Below, piece after piece: positions 32,684-40,377 of a stretch of 64,000 nucleotides of DNA. Each line of letters starts with the position of its first letter. The stretch's first letter is position 1. The DNA comes from Burkholderia ambifaria AMMD. GTDB lineage: Bacteria; Pseudomonadota; Gammaproteobacteria; Burkholderiales; Burkholderiaceae. The DNA lies in contig NC_008391.1 in assembly GCF_000203915.1 (NCBI RefSeq), positions 806,001-870,000 on the forward strand. Reading direction: 5' to 3'. The notes beneath the pieces are model-generated. The model was not told the origin of the DNA. It searched no databases and worked only from the letters and a program-made list of their open reading frames with translations. The position numbers were made by a program, and so were the translations under genes.

Positions 32684-33625
32684 ATGCCCTCCACCGCCCC
32701 GCCGCGCCTGTACGGGATGCCCGAACGCAGCGACCGGCTCGATTTCTACATCCGCGACCAGACGTCGCGCCAGGCGATCACCGAGCCGCACCGTCACGCG
32801 TATTTCCAGATCCAGTTCAACCTCGGCGGCGACACCGAGCAGCGGATCGGCGGCGTCACGCGGCCGTTTCCGCGCGGCGCGCTCGCGTTCGTGCTGCCGC
32901 ACCGCGAGCACCTGATTCCGCATCCGGACGGCGCGCACTTCATCGTGATCAACTTCAGCCAGGCGTTCCTGCGCGCCGATCTCGACGTCGATCCGCTCGA
33001 TCTCGAGGACGTTCCCGCACACCGCTTTCCCGAGCTGACGCCGTTCCGCTTCCAGGAGCATCTCGACTTCATCCTGACCGGCGACGCGTTCGACGAGGCG
33101 CGCCGCCTGGCGCTCTGCATGCTCGACGCCGACCGCGTGCGCACCTTCGGCTCGACCACGCTGCTGCGCGGCTACCTGCTGCAGCTGATCGGGCTCGTCT
33201 GCACGCAGTACGCGGGCGCGCTCGACAAGCTCGCGCAGCGCGGCGCCCAGCGCGCGGGCCGGCGCGACGCACTCGCGCGCGTGCTGCGCCACGTGCGCGC
33301 GAACCTGACCCGCGAGGACCTGACGCTCGCGGCCACCGCCGAGGCCGCGTTCCTGTCGCCGAACTACCTCGCGCACCTCGTGCGCAAGGAAACCGGCAGC
33401 ACCTTCACCGATCTCGTGACCGAGCGCCGGATCGCGCTCGCGCAATCGCTGCTCGCGCATACGAGCCGCCGCATCGCGGACATCGCGCGCTCGGTCGGCT
33501 TCCGCGACGAAGGGTATTTCGCGCGGCGCTTCCGCGCGCGGGTCGGCGTGTCGCCGAAGGCGTACCGGGACGCCAACGCCGCGTTGCCGGACGCCGACGC
33601 CGCACCGGCGGCCGGCGACGCGTAG
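32684..33625 (+). CDS. AraC-family transcriptional regulator
   Basis: A 313-residue regulator with an N-terminal cupin-type sensor domain (EPHRHAYFQIQFNLGGDTEQ, RGALAFVLPHREHLIPHP). The C-terminal double helix-turn-helix (DALARVLRHVRANLTREDLT, FLSPNYLAHLVRKETGSTF) ends in the AraC signature IADIARSVGFRDEGYFARRF. The target is unknown. The FAH-family hydrolase gene starts 130 bases downstream and may be controlled by it. Confidence 0.9.
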   Translation: MPSTAPPRLYGMPERSDRLDFYIRDQTSRQAITEPHRHAYFQIQFNLGGDTEQRIGGVTRPFPRGALAFVLPHREHLIPHPDGAHFIVINFSQAFLRADLDVDPLDLEDVPAHRFPELTPFRFQEHLDFILTGDAFDEARRLALCMLDADRVRTFGSTTLLRGYLLQLIGLVCTQYAGALDKLAQRGAQRAGRRDALARVLRHVRANLTREDLTLAATAEAAFLSPNYLAHLVRKETGSTFTDLVTERRIALAQSLLAHTSRRIADIARSVGFRDEGYFARRFRARVGVSPKAYRDANAALPDADAAPAAGDA

Positions 33626-33754
33626 ATTTGTCCGGTTAAAACGCAGTTGCGTCGCATCCGGGCGCGCATGCGTCGGGTATCGTTCCATGCATGCCGGCCC
33701 GCGGCGCACTGCGCGGGCGGCGGCATCCGTCTTTCCATCGAACGAGGCCATCCG

Positions 33755-34453
33755 ATGTCCGCATATGTCATCGACGCTTCCGAGCGTCCTTCCGTCGAAG
33801 TCGATCAGTCGTCCGCGCGCTTTCCGGTGCGCCGCGTGTTCTGCGTCGGCCGCAACTACGCCGATCACGCGCGCGAAATGGGCGCCGATCCCGACCGCGA
33901 ACCGCCGTTCTTCTTCATGAAGCCGGCGGACGCGATCGTCCCGGCCGGCGGCACCGTCCCGTATCCGCCGCTGACCAGCGACCTGCATCACGAAATCGAG
34001 CTGGTCGTCGCGATCGGCAAGGACGGCCGGTCGATCGACCCGGCCGATGCGCTGTCGCACGTGTGGGGCTACGGCGTCGGCGTCGACCTCACGCGCCGCG
34101 ACCTGCAGGCCGAGGCAAAGAAACTGAGCCGGCCGTGGGACTGGGCGAAGGGCTTCGACGCGTCGGGCCCCGTGACCGCGCTGCGCTCGGCGAGCGTCAC
34201 CGGCCATCCGGCGAGCGGGCGGATCTGGCTCGCGGTGAACGGCGAAACGCGCCAGCAAGGCGATCTCGCCGACATGATCTGGGCCGTGCCGGACGTGATC
34301 GCGTACGTGTCGCGCTCGGTCGAGCTGAAGGCCGGCGACCTCATCTTCACCGGCACGCCGGCCGGCGTCGGCGCGCTGCAGCCGGGCGATCGCGTGACGG
34401 GTGGCGTCGATGGCGTGGCGACGTTCGAGTTCGTGATGGGGGCGAAGCCGTAA
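33755..34453 (+). CDS. Fumarylacetoacetate hydrolase family protein
   Basis: A 232-residue FAH-fold enzyme. The core reads RRVFCVGRNYADHAREMG, PPFFFMKPADAIVPAGGTVP, DLHHEIELVVAIGK (metal ligands E-x-E), GYGVGVDLTRRDLQAEAKK and DLIFTGTPAGVGALQPGD. The closest groups are acylpyruvases and fumarylpyruvate hydrolases, which cleave C-C bonds in ring-degradation products. The exact substrate is unknown. ATG 33755 was chosen because it gives the normal FAH N-terminus and AACGAGG lies about 8 bases upstream. Confidence 0.88.
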   Translation: MSAYVIDASERPSVEVDQSSARFPVRRVFCVGRNYADHAREMGADPDREPPFFFMKPADAIVPAGGTVPYPPLTSDLHHEIELVVAIGKDGRSIDPADALSHVWGYGVGVDLTRRDLQAEAKKLSRPWDWAKGFDASGPVTALRSASVTGHPASGRIWLAVNGETRQQGDLADMIWAVPDVIAYVSRSVELKAGDLIFTGTPAGVGALQPGDRVTGGVDGVATFEFVMGAKP

Positions 34454-34571
34454 GGGGATATCCAGGCCCATGCGACGCGACGTCCATCCGACGGCCGTCG
34501 CGTCGATCCCTGCCGATCCGCGCCGCGAAGCCATCGCGCCGGATCGGCATGCCGTTCATGCGTGCCGTCGA

Positions 34572-35783
34572 TCACGCATCCTGTTCGCGTGCGTCGAAGA
34601 TGCGGATGCACCCGGCCGCCGCCAACGCGATTGCCGCGGACAGCAACATCACGACCAAAGGCGCATAACCTGCGTTGCGCACGGTCAGCACCGCGCCCGT
34701 CAGCGACGACAGCGCGGCGCCGCCCGCGATCGTCATCGCCCCGACCAGCCCCGATGCGCTACCGGCCAGGTCCGGCCGCACCGACATCGCGCCGGCATGC
34801 GCACCGGGATTCGACAGCCCGTTGCCGACGCCGATCAGCACGCACGGCCCGAACCATGCGATCGCATGCGTCGCACCGCCAAACAACAGCGCGAGCGCGA
34901 TCACCGGCCCCATGCATGCGACCACGCGTGCGCACAGGATCGTCGCGGCGAGCGGATAGCGGTGCGCGTGACGCGCGGCCAGAAAGCTGCCGCACACGAA
35001 GCCGGCCGTGATCGTCCCCATGTACAAACCGATTTCCGCCGGCGGGATGCCGAACTTCGCTTGCGCGGCGAGCGGCGCGCCGGCCAGGAACGCGTAGAAC
35101 GCGCCGGTCGAAAAGGCCATGCAAAGCGCATACGCCCAGAAGCGGCGCGCACGCAGCAGCGCCGGATACGCGCGAAGCTGATGCGCAAGCGTGGTGGCGC
35201 GCTTCGTATGGGTTTCCGCGAGATCGAACCCGCACCAGCCGAGCAGCGCGATACCGGCCGCGCCGAGCAGCCAGAAACTCGATCGCCAGCCGACCGTCTG
35301 ATCGAGCGCGCCGCCGAGCGTCGGGCCGATCATCGGCGCGAACGCGGCCGCCATCGCCGCATAGCCGATGCGGCTCGCCGCGCGTTCGCCGCCGGCGGTG
35401 TCACGCAGCGTCGCCATCGACACCGGATAGACCGACGTGATCGCCGCCTGCATCAGCCGGCACGCAAGGAACATGCGGATATCGGTCGCCATCGCGCAGC
35501 CCAGCGACCCGAGCGTGAAGACGCCGAGGCTCGCCAGCATGATCGGCCGTCGCCCGAACCGGTCCGACAACGGCCCCATCACGAACTCGAGCGACGCGGC
35601 AACCGCCGCGTATCCGCCGAGCGCCAGCGCGACGAGCCCGTAGTCGGCGTGCAGGTCGCGCGCGATCGCGGGCAACGACGGCAGCAACATGCTCAACGGC
35701 AGCACGGAAAACGCGCACAACAGGATCAGCGTCGCGTGTCGGGGCGACGCCGGTTCGGAAGCAATCGGCAGGTTCGGTTGCAA
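34572..35783 (-). CDS. Bcr/CflA-family MFS drug efflux transporter, TTG start
   Basis: A 403-residue, 12-helix MFS protein of the Bcr/CflA drug:H+ antiporter group. The first periplasmic boundary reads LLPSLPAIARDLHADYGLVA, and the loop 2-3 motif is GPLSDRFGRRPIMLASLG. The start is TTG at 35783, because GAGGAGGG sits 7 bases upstream; an upstream in-frame ATG would lie inside the attenuator and has no ribosome site. Forty-five bases before the TTG is an intrinsic terminator, and before that a 16-codon leader peptide with its own promoter. Expression is therefore probably induced by a translation-stalling compound, likely a substrate of the pump. Confidence 0.9.
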   Translation of the reverse strand: MQPNLPIASEPASPRHATLILLCAFSVLPLSMLLPSLPAIARDLHADYGLVALALGGYAAVAASLEFVMGPLSDRFGRRPIMLASLGVFTLGSLGCAMATDIRMFLACRLMQAAITSVYPVSMATLRDTAGGERAASRIGYAAMAAAFAPMIGPTLGGALDQTVGWRSSFWLLGAAGIALLGWCGFDLAETHTKRATTLAHQLRAYPALLRARRFWAYALCMAFSTGAFYAFLAGAPLAAQAKFGIPPAEIGLYMGTITAGFVCGSFLAARHAHRYPLAATILCARVVACMGPVIALALLFGGATHAIAWFGPCVLIGVGNGLSNPGAHAGAMSVRPDLAGSASGLVGAMTIAGGAALSSLTGAVLTVRNAGYAPLVVMLLSAAIALAAAGCIRIFDAREQDA

Positions 35784-35827
35784 GCGGATACCCTCCTCGC
35801 ACGCGCCGCGGGGGCCGTGCGCGATGC

Positions 35828-35853
35828 AAAAAAACCCCCGAGCAAGTCGGGGG
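35828..35853 (-). terminator. Attenuator terminator upstream of the MFS efflux gene
   Basis: On the minus strand CCCCCGA-CTTGC-TCGGGGG is followed by seven T. This textbook intrinsic terminator lies between the leader peptide and the efflux gene. The segment GGCGCA inside the leader's arginine codons can pair with TGCGCC, which includes the first C residues of the terminator arm, offering a possible competing structure. Confidence 0.88.
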
Positions 35854-35877
35854 CGCATGGGTGCCGGCGCGGTGCCG

Positions 35878-35928
35878 CTACCGGCCCCTGCGCCTGCGTA
35901 CTACCACGTTGAAGTTTGCCGCTTTCAT
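35878..35928 (-). CDS. Leader peptide MKAANFNVVVRRRRGR (attenuator)
   Basis: A 16-residue frame reads MKAANFNVVVRRRRGR. It is preceded by CAGGAG nine bases upstream of the ATG and ends at TAG, 25 bases before the terminator stem. The Val-Val-Val-Arg-Arg-Arg-Arg segment contains Arg-x-Arg, the type of motif at which macrolide-bound ribosomes stall in erm leaders. A ribosome held there would cover the RNA before the terminator and could favour readthrough into the efflux gene. Translation is supported by the ribosome site and layout but not proven. Confidence 0.75.
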   Translation of the reverse strand: MKAANFNVVVRRRRGR

Positions 35929-35975
35929 GCCGGATGGCTCCTGAACGCCCGAATCCCGGGCAGCGATGTCGGACG

Positions 35976-36005
35976 ATGGTAGGCCCACGCCCGCGCTCCC
36001 GTCAA
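35976..36005 (-). promoter_or_regulatory. Sigma-70 promoter of the efflux attenuator
   Basis: The minus strand carries TTGACG (36005-36000), an 18-base spacer and TACCAT (35981-35976). The start would be near 35969, about 40 bases before the leader-peptide ATG. It lies directly after the htrA stop codon, so leader and efflux gene form their own transcript. Confidence 0.65.
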
Positions 36006-36009
36006 CGCC

Positions 36010-37635
36010 CTACCGCGCCCGCACGGACACGAACTTGCGCGCGTTCTCGCGCTGGATCAGCACCGCGATCACGCCGCCGCTCGCTTCGAGCGCCGGCACG
36101 TCTTCCGGCGTTTCGAGCAGCGTGTCGTTGAGTTCCAGCACGACGTCGCCCGGCCGGATGCCCGCGCGCGCGGCCGGCCCGTGCACCGCATCCACCATCA
36201 TCCCGACCGCGAGCCCGGTCGACCGCCGTTCGGCATCGCTCAGCGGATGCATCGTCAGCCCGAGCCGATCGCCGCCATCGGCCGGCCGTGCGGCGGCCAT
36301 CGCCACGCCCGCCGCCCCGGCAGTGCCTACCGTGCCTGCGCTGCCCGTCGCGGGCGCGTTGTAGGGCGCGTTGTAAGCCGCGGTGTCGATCGCGTCACCA
36401 GTCGCCGCTCCCGTGACCGTCAGCCGCATCGGCGTGCGGTTGCGGATCAGCCGCAGCGGCACCTTCCCGCCAGGCGGCAACGCGGCGGCCAGGTCGTTCA
36501 GCTCGGCAGCCTGGCCGATCGGCTTGTCGCCGAACTGCACGATCACGTCGCCGGGCTTCACGCCGGCCGCGGCGGCCGGCGAGCCGGGATCGACGCCGTT
36601 GACGAGCGCGCCCACCGGACGCGGCAGACCGAACGCGGCGGCCAACCCGGCGCCGACATCCTGTACGTCGACGCCCAGCGCGTTGCCGGACGACACGGAC
36701 GACATGCGCTGCGCCTGCGCGTTGGTCCGCATCTGCGCCTGCGCTTGCGCACGCACCTTCATGGCGAACGCGATCGGGATCGCGAACGTCGTGCTCGCGT
36801 AGCGGTCGGCGCCGGTATAGACCTGCACCGCGATGCCGATCACCTCGCCCGCGCGGTTGAACACCGGGCCGCCCGAGTTGTCGGGATTCACCGCGATGTC
36901 GGTCTGGAAGAACGGAAACGCGCTGCCGTCCGGCAGCGGATGCGCCGTCGCGCTGACGATGCCGGCCGTGACCGTATTGCCCGAGCCGTCGGGCGCGCCG
37001 ATCGTCATCACCGGTTCGCCGGCGCGCACCCGCGCCGAATCGCCGATGCGCACGAACGGCAGCTTCGTCGCGTCGACGCGCAGCACCGCGACGTCGCTCT
37101 GCGGATCGACGGCCAGCACCGTCGCCTTCAGGTCACGACGATCGGCCAGTCGCACCGTCACGTCGGTCGCGTCGGCGACGATATGCGCAGACGTCAGGAT
37201 CAGCCCGTCGGGGCTGACGATGAAGCCCGAGCCGCTGCCCGCGATCGCGCGCGGCGACGTATCGGGCAACGGCGCCTGCGGGCCCTGCCCGGGCATGAGC
37301 GGAGGCGGGGGCGCAGGCGGCTGCGCGCCGCGGCGGAAGAACCCGGTGAGCGGATCGTCGGGTTCGAGGATCGCGAAGGCGGGGCCACCGGGCTGCTGGT
37401 CGGGGCCGGTGGTCATGATGGTCACGACCGCCGGGCCGTAGCGGTCGACGATCGCCGGAAAGTCGACCGGCATCGAGTAAGCGCGTGTGGCGGGCCTGCT
37501 TTTCATGACAGGCGGTGGGGCGGGCGTCGCGACGGTCCCGGCACGGGTGGGCGGCGACGACGACAAAATGCCGGCGAATACGCCCCCGATCAACGCGGTG
37601 CGAAGCACGGCGCGAGCAAGCGTCTGGCGAACCAC
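36010..37635 (-). CDS. HtrA/Deg-family periplasmic serine protease with two PDZ domains
   Basis: A 541-residue exported protease. The N-terminus VVRQTLARAVLRTALIGGVF is a signal peptide; the start is GTG at 37635, six bases after GGGAGG. The trypsin-like domain has the triad His in LTSAHIVADA, Asp in DPQSDVAVLRV and Ser in NPDNSGGPVFN. The residue before NSGG is Asp where HtrA proteins normally have Gly. Two PDZ domains follow (NGVDPGSPAAAAGVKPGDVI; VHGPAARAGIRPGDVVLELN), separated by a Gly/Ala/Thr-rich linker of about 60 residues. It probably degrades or refolds damaged envelope proteins. Confidence 0.9.
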   Translation of the reverse strand: MVRQTLARAVLRTALIGGVFAGILSSSPPTRAGTVATPAPPPVMKSRPATRAYSMPVDFPAIVDRYGPAVVTIMTTGPDQQPGGPAFAILEPDDPLTGFFRRGAQPPAPPPPLMPGQGPQAPLPDTSPRAIAGSGSGFIVSPDGLILTSAHIVADATDVTVRLADRRDLKATVLAVDPQSDVAVLRVDATKLPFVRIGDSARVRAGEPVMTIGAPDGSGNTVTAGIVSATAHPLPDGSAFPFFQTDIAVNPDNSGGPVFNRAGEVIGIAVQVYTGADRYASTTFAIPIAFAMKVRAQAQAQMRTNAQAQRMSSVSSGNALGVDVQDVGAGLAAAFGLPRPVGALVNGVDPGSPAAAAGVKPGDVIVQFGDKPIGQAAELNDLAAALPPGGKVPLRLIRNRTPMRLTVTGAATGDAIDTAAYNAPYNAPATGSAGTVGTAGAAGVAMAAARPADGGDRLGLTMHPLSDAERRSTGLAVGMMVDAVHGPAARAGIRPGDVVLELNDTLLETPEDVPALEASGGVIAVLIQRENARKFVSVRAR

Positions 37636-37895
37636 GGTGCACCTCCCCCGGCAGTCGCGGCGACGTCTCGCGCGAGACACGCGGACGCCCGGCAGGCGCC
37701 GGTACACGCATCCATTTATAGTCCACACGGCGTCGGCCATATACGATTCGGAAACCCGCATGCCAGCGGTCGAATGGCGGCAAAACCGCCCCGGCGTTCG
37801 TTCCGGACAAGTTTCGCGGTTCGTCAATCGGAATATTCACCACACATTGCGTGCGAGGCGCGCGGCCGCGATAGATCCCGCACCACCGTCCCGCG

Positions 37896-38771
37896 CTACC
37901 ACGCTAGCGCCAGAAAATTGCGCACGACCGCGGACGGATCATCGCGTCGCGACGCGATCGCGAGCCTCGCGCGCAAACCATCGCCGGCGACCGGCCGATA
38001 CACGACGCCCGCGACCTGCACCTGCGTGATCGCCTTCGGCACGATCGACACGCCGAGCCCGGCCGCGACGAGCGTCACCGCGGACGTGATCTGCGGCGCG
38101 GGCTGCGCCATGCGCGGTTGAAACCCGGCGGCATTGCACGCGGCGACGATGTCGTCGAACAGCGCGCTGCCGGCTTCGCGCGGCACCTGCACGAATGCTT
38201 CGTCGGTCAGCTCCGCCAGATCGATCCGGCGCCGCTGCGCGAGCCGATGCGCGACCGGCAACGCGACGAACATCGGTTCCTCGTCCCAGTCCGCCCCCAC
38301 CAACGTGTCGGCGATACGCCGCTCGGGGCGCACGATCGCGACATCGAGCCGCCCGGCCTCCAGCGCCTCGAGCAGCACGCCGGAGGTCGCCTCCTGCAAC
38401 GTCAGCTCGGCGTCCGGAAACGCTTCGCGAAAGCGGCGAATCAGGTCGGCCACTTTCGAATTGAACGCCGCCGTGCCGGTAAAACCCACGCGAAGCTGCC
38501 CGATTTCCCCGCGCGCGGCCCGCTTTGCCGCGCGTGCCGCGCGCTCGGCATCGTCGAGCACGCGCCGCGCCTCTTCCGCGAACACCTCGCCGGCGACGGT
38601 CAGTTCGGCGCCGCGCGCGGTCCGCTTGAACAGTTCCACGCCGAGTTCGCTTTCGAGCGCCTTGATTTGCTGGCTCAGCGGCGGCTGCCCCATGCCGAGC
38701 GTTTCCGCGGCCTTCGTGAAGTTCGACGTGGCGGCCACGGCCAGAAAGTATCGGAGATGCCGAAGTTCCAT
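37896..38771 (-). CDS. LysR-family regulator divergent from an MFS gene
   Basis: A 291-residue LysR protein. The DNA-binding domain is MELRHLRYFLAVAATSNFTK with GMGQPPLSQQIKALESELGV. The effector domain follows (RVGFTGTAAFNSKVADLIRR, LEALEAGRLDVAIVRPERRI). It resembles the BenM/CatM group in the first 100 residues. It is divergent from an MFS transporter gene 149 bases away, the classical LysR arrangement, so it probably controls that transporter. Confidence 0.9.
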   Translation of the reverse strand: MELRHLRYFLAVAATSNFTKAAETLGMGQPPLSQQIKALESELGVELFKRTARGAELTVAGEVFAEEARRVLDDAERAARAAKRAARGEIGQLRVGFTGTAAFNSKVADLIRRFREAFPDAELTLQEATSGVLLEALEAGRLDVAIVRPERRIADTLVGADWDEEPMFVALPVAHRLAQRRRIDLAELTDEAFVQVPREAGSALFDDIVAACNAAGFQPRMAQPAPQITSAVTLVAAGLGVSIVPKAITQVQVAGVVYRPVAGDGLRARLAIASRRDDPSAVVRNFLALAW

Positions 38772-38851
38772 GTGCGAGGTGATCCCGGGGTGGATGGAAG
38801 CGCGACGTGCGCGTCCAGGTCAGTCGTAAAACGTATCGCTACGGTTTCTTT

Positions 38852-38868
38852 CATATATTGGACATATG
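38852..38868. promoter_or_regulatory. Possible LysR operator between divergent genes
   Basis: CATAT-ATTGGAC-ATATG is an inverted repeat with a T-N11-A core inside the 149-base divergent region between the LysR gene (37896-38771) and the MFS gene (38921-40174). It fits a LysR binding site. Confidence 0.5.
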
Positions 38869-38920
38869 TATGAGCGTGCGCAAGAATTCGGGGTATTCCC
38901 TGGACAATCAGGTGCAAACC

Positions 38921-40174
38921 ATGTCTTCCCCTGCGATTCCGCCCGCCGCGACCCGCGTCCCGAACGCCACGCCCGATGCGCTGCCCGCCGGCGTGTCGCC
39001 GCGATCCGCGGCCTACAAGCGCATCGCGCTGGCGCTGTTCCTGGCCGGCTTTTCCACCTTCTCGCTGCTGTATTGCGTCCAGCCTTTGCTGCCCGCGTTC
39101 GCGCGCGAGTTCCATATCGGCGCGGCGTCGAGCTCGCTGTCCCTGTCACTGTCGACCGGGCTGCTGGCGGTCTCGATCCTGTGCGCGGGCGCGCTGTCCG
39201 AACGCGTCGGGCGGCGCGGGCTGATGTTCGCGTCGATGACGCTGGCCGCGCTGTTCAACGTGCTGGCGGCGATTTCGCCGAACTGGAACCTGCTGCTGAT
39301 CTGGCGCGCGCTCGAAGGTTTCGCGCTCGGCGGCGTTCCGGCCGTGGCGATGGCCTATCTTGCCGAGGAAATCGCGCCCGACGGGCTCGGGCTGTCGATG
39401 GGGCTCTACGTCGGCGGCACCGCGTTCGGCGGCATGGTCGGGCGGATCGGGATGAGCGCGCTCGAAGAGTACTTCTCGTGGCGCACCGCGATGCTGACGA
39501 TCGGCGTCGTCGACCTCGTCGCGGCGATCGCATTCGTGATGCTGCTGCCGCAGTCGCGGCGCTTCGTGAAGCGAACCGACCTGACGCTGCGCCATCACCT
39601 GCGGCTATGGAACGCGCAACTGCATCACGCGCGGCTTCCGTTCGTGTTCGCGATCGGCTTTCTCGTGATGGGCTCGTTCGTGACGGTGTACAACTACGCC
39701 GCGTTCCGGCTGACGGCCGCGCCGTTCAACCTGAGCGCGACCGCGTGCGGGCTGATCTTCGGCGCCTACCTGTTCGGGATGGTGTCGTCGTCGAGCGCGG
39801 GCGCCCTCGCCGATCGGCTCGGGCGCGCACCCGTCCTCGTCAGCGGCATTCTCGTGTTCGCGGCCGGTCTCGCGCTGACGCTGTCGCATTCGCTCGTCGC
39901 GATCATCGTCGGGATCGTGCTGATCACGATCGGCTTCTTCGTCGCCCATGCGGTCGCGAGCGGCTGGGTCGGGCACCTTGCCGGATCGGCGAAGGGGCAC
40001 GCCGCGTCGCTGTATCTGCTGGCCTATTACCTCGGATCGAGCGTGCTGGGTTCGGCCGGCGGCACGGTGTGGCAGCACGGCGCATGGGGTGCGGTGGTCG
40101 CATATGTCGCGGTGTTACTCGCATTGAGCCTGGTGGCCGCGCGCCGGATCATTCGCGCGGAACGCGTGCGGTAA
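38921..40174 (+). CDS. MFS transporter (YnfM-like)
   Basis: A 417-residue, 12-helix MFS protein. The first helix is ALALFLAGFSTFSLLYCVQP with the following LLPAFAREFHIGAASSSLSL, as in YnfM/arabinose-efflux-type exporters. The loop motif GALSERVGRRGLMFASM and a second copy GALADRLGRAPVLVSG are intact. The substrate is unknown. It is divergent from a LysR gene that likely regulates it. The start is ATG 38921, giving a short cytoplasmic tail before helix 1. Confidence 0.88.
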   Translation: MSSPAIPPAATRVPNATPDALPAGVSPRSAAYKRIALALFLAGFSTFSLLYCVQPLLPAFAREFHIGAASSSLSLSLSTGLLAVSILCAGALSERVGRRGLMFASMTLAALFNVLAAISPNWNLLLIWRALEGFALGGVPAVAMAYLAEEIAPDGLGLSMGLYVGGTAFGGMVGRIGMSALEEYFSWRTAMLTIGVVDLVAAIAFVMLLPQSRRFVKRTDLTLRHHLRLWNAQLHHARLPFVFAIGFLVMGSFVTVYNYAAFRLTAAPFNLSATACGLIFGAYLFGMVSSSSAGALADRLGRAPVLVSGILVFAAGLALTLSHSLVAIIVGIVLITIGFFVAHAVASGWVGHLAGSAKGHAASLYLLAYYLGSSVLGSAGGTVWQHGAWGAVVAYVAVLLALSLVAARRIIRAERVR

Positions 40175-40239
40175 GCGGCGTCGCGTCACGCGCGGGCCGG
40201 CACACGGCCCGCGGACCGCTTGCGGCTCGACTCCGCGAT

Positions 40240-40377
40240 CTGCTGTTCGGCAATCCACACCCTGTCGCGATCGCGACCGAGGCGATCGCCGACTACAAGG
40301 AACGCGTGTCGCTGCCCTGCTTCCAGTGGCATCACGCGGCCGTTGTGCCGGCCGACCACCCGCTATTCAATCCCCCG
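40240..40377 (+). pseudogene. Relic of a CysB/Cbl-type LysR gene
   Basis: A 46-codon open stretch on the plus strand encodes LLFGNPHPVAIATEAIADYK, then ERVSLPCFQWHHAAVVPADH and PLFNPP. This matches the middle of the CysB/Cbl effector domain (IATEAL...LPCYxWNR...VPPDHPL). The rest of the gene is absent: MFS sequence ends just before it, and it runs into the 3' end of the MocR gene. I read it as a leftover of a deleted sulfur-metabolism regulator. Confidence 0.65.
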
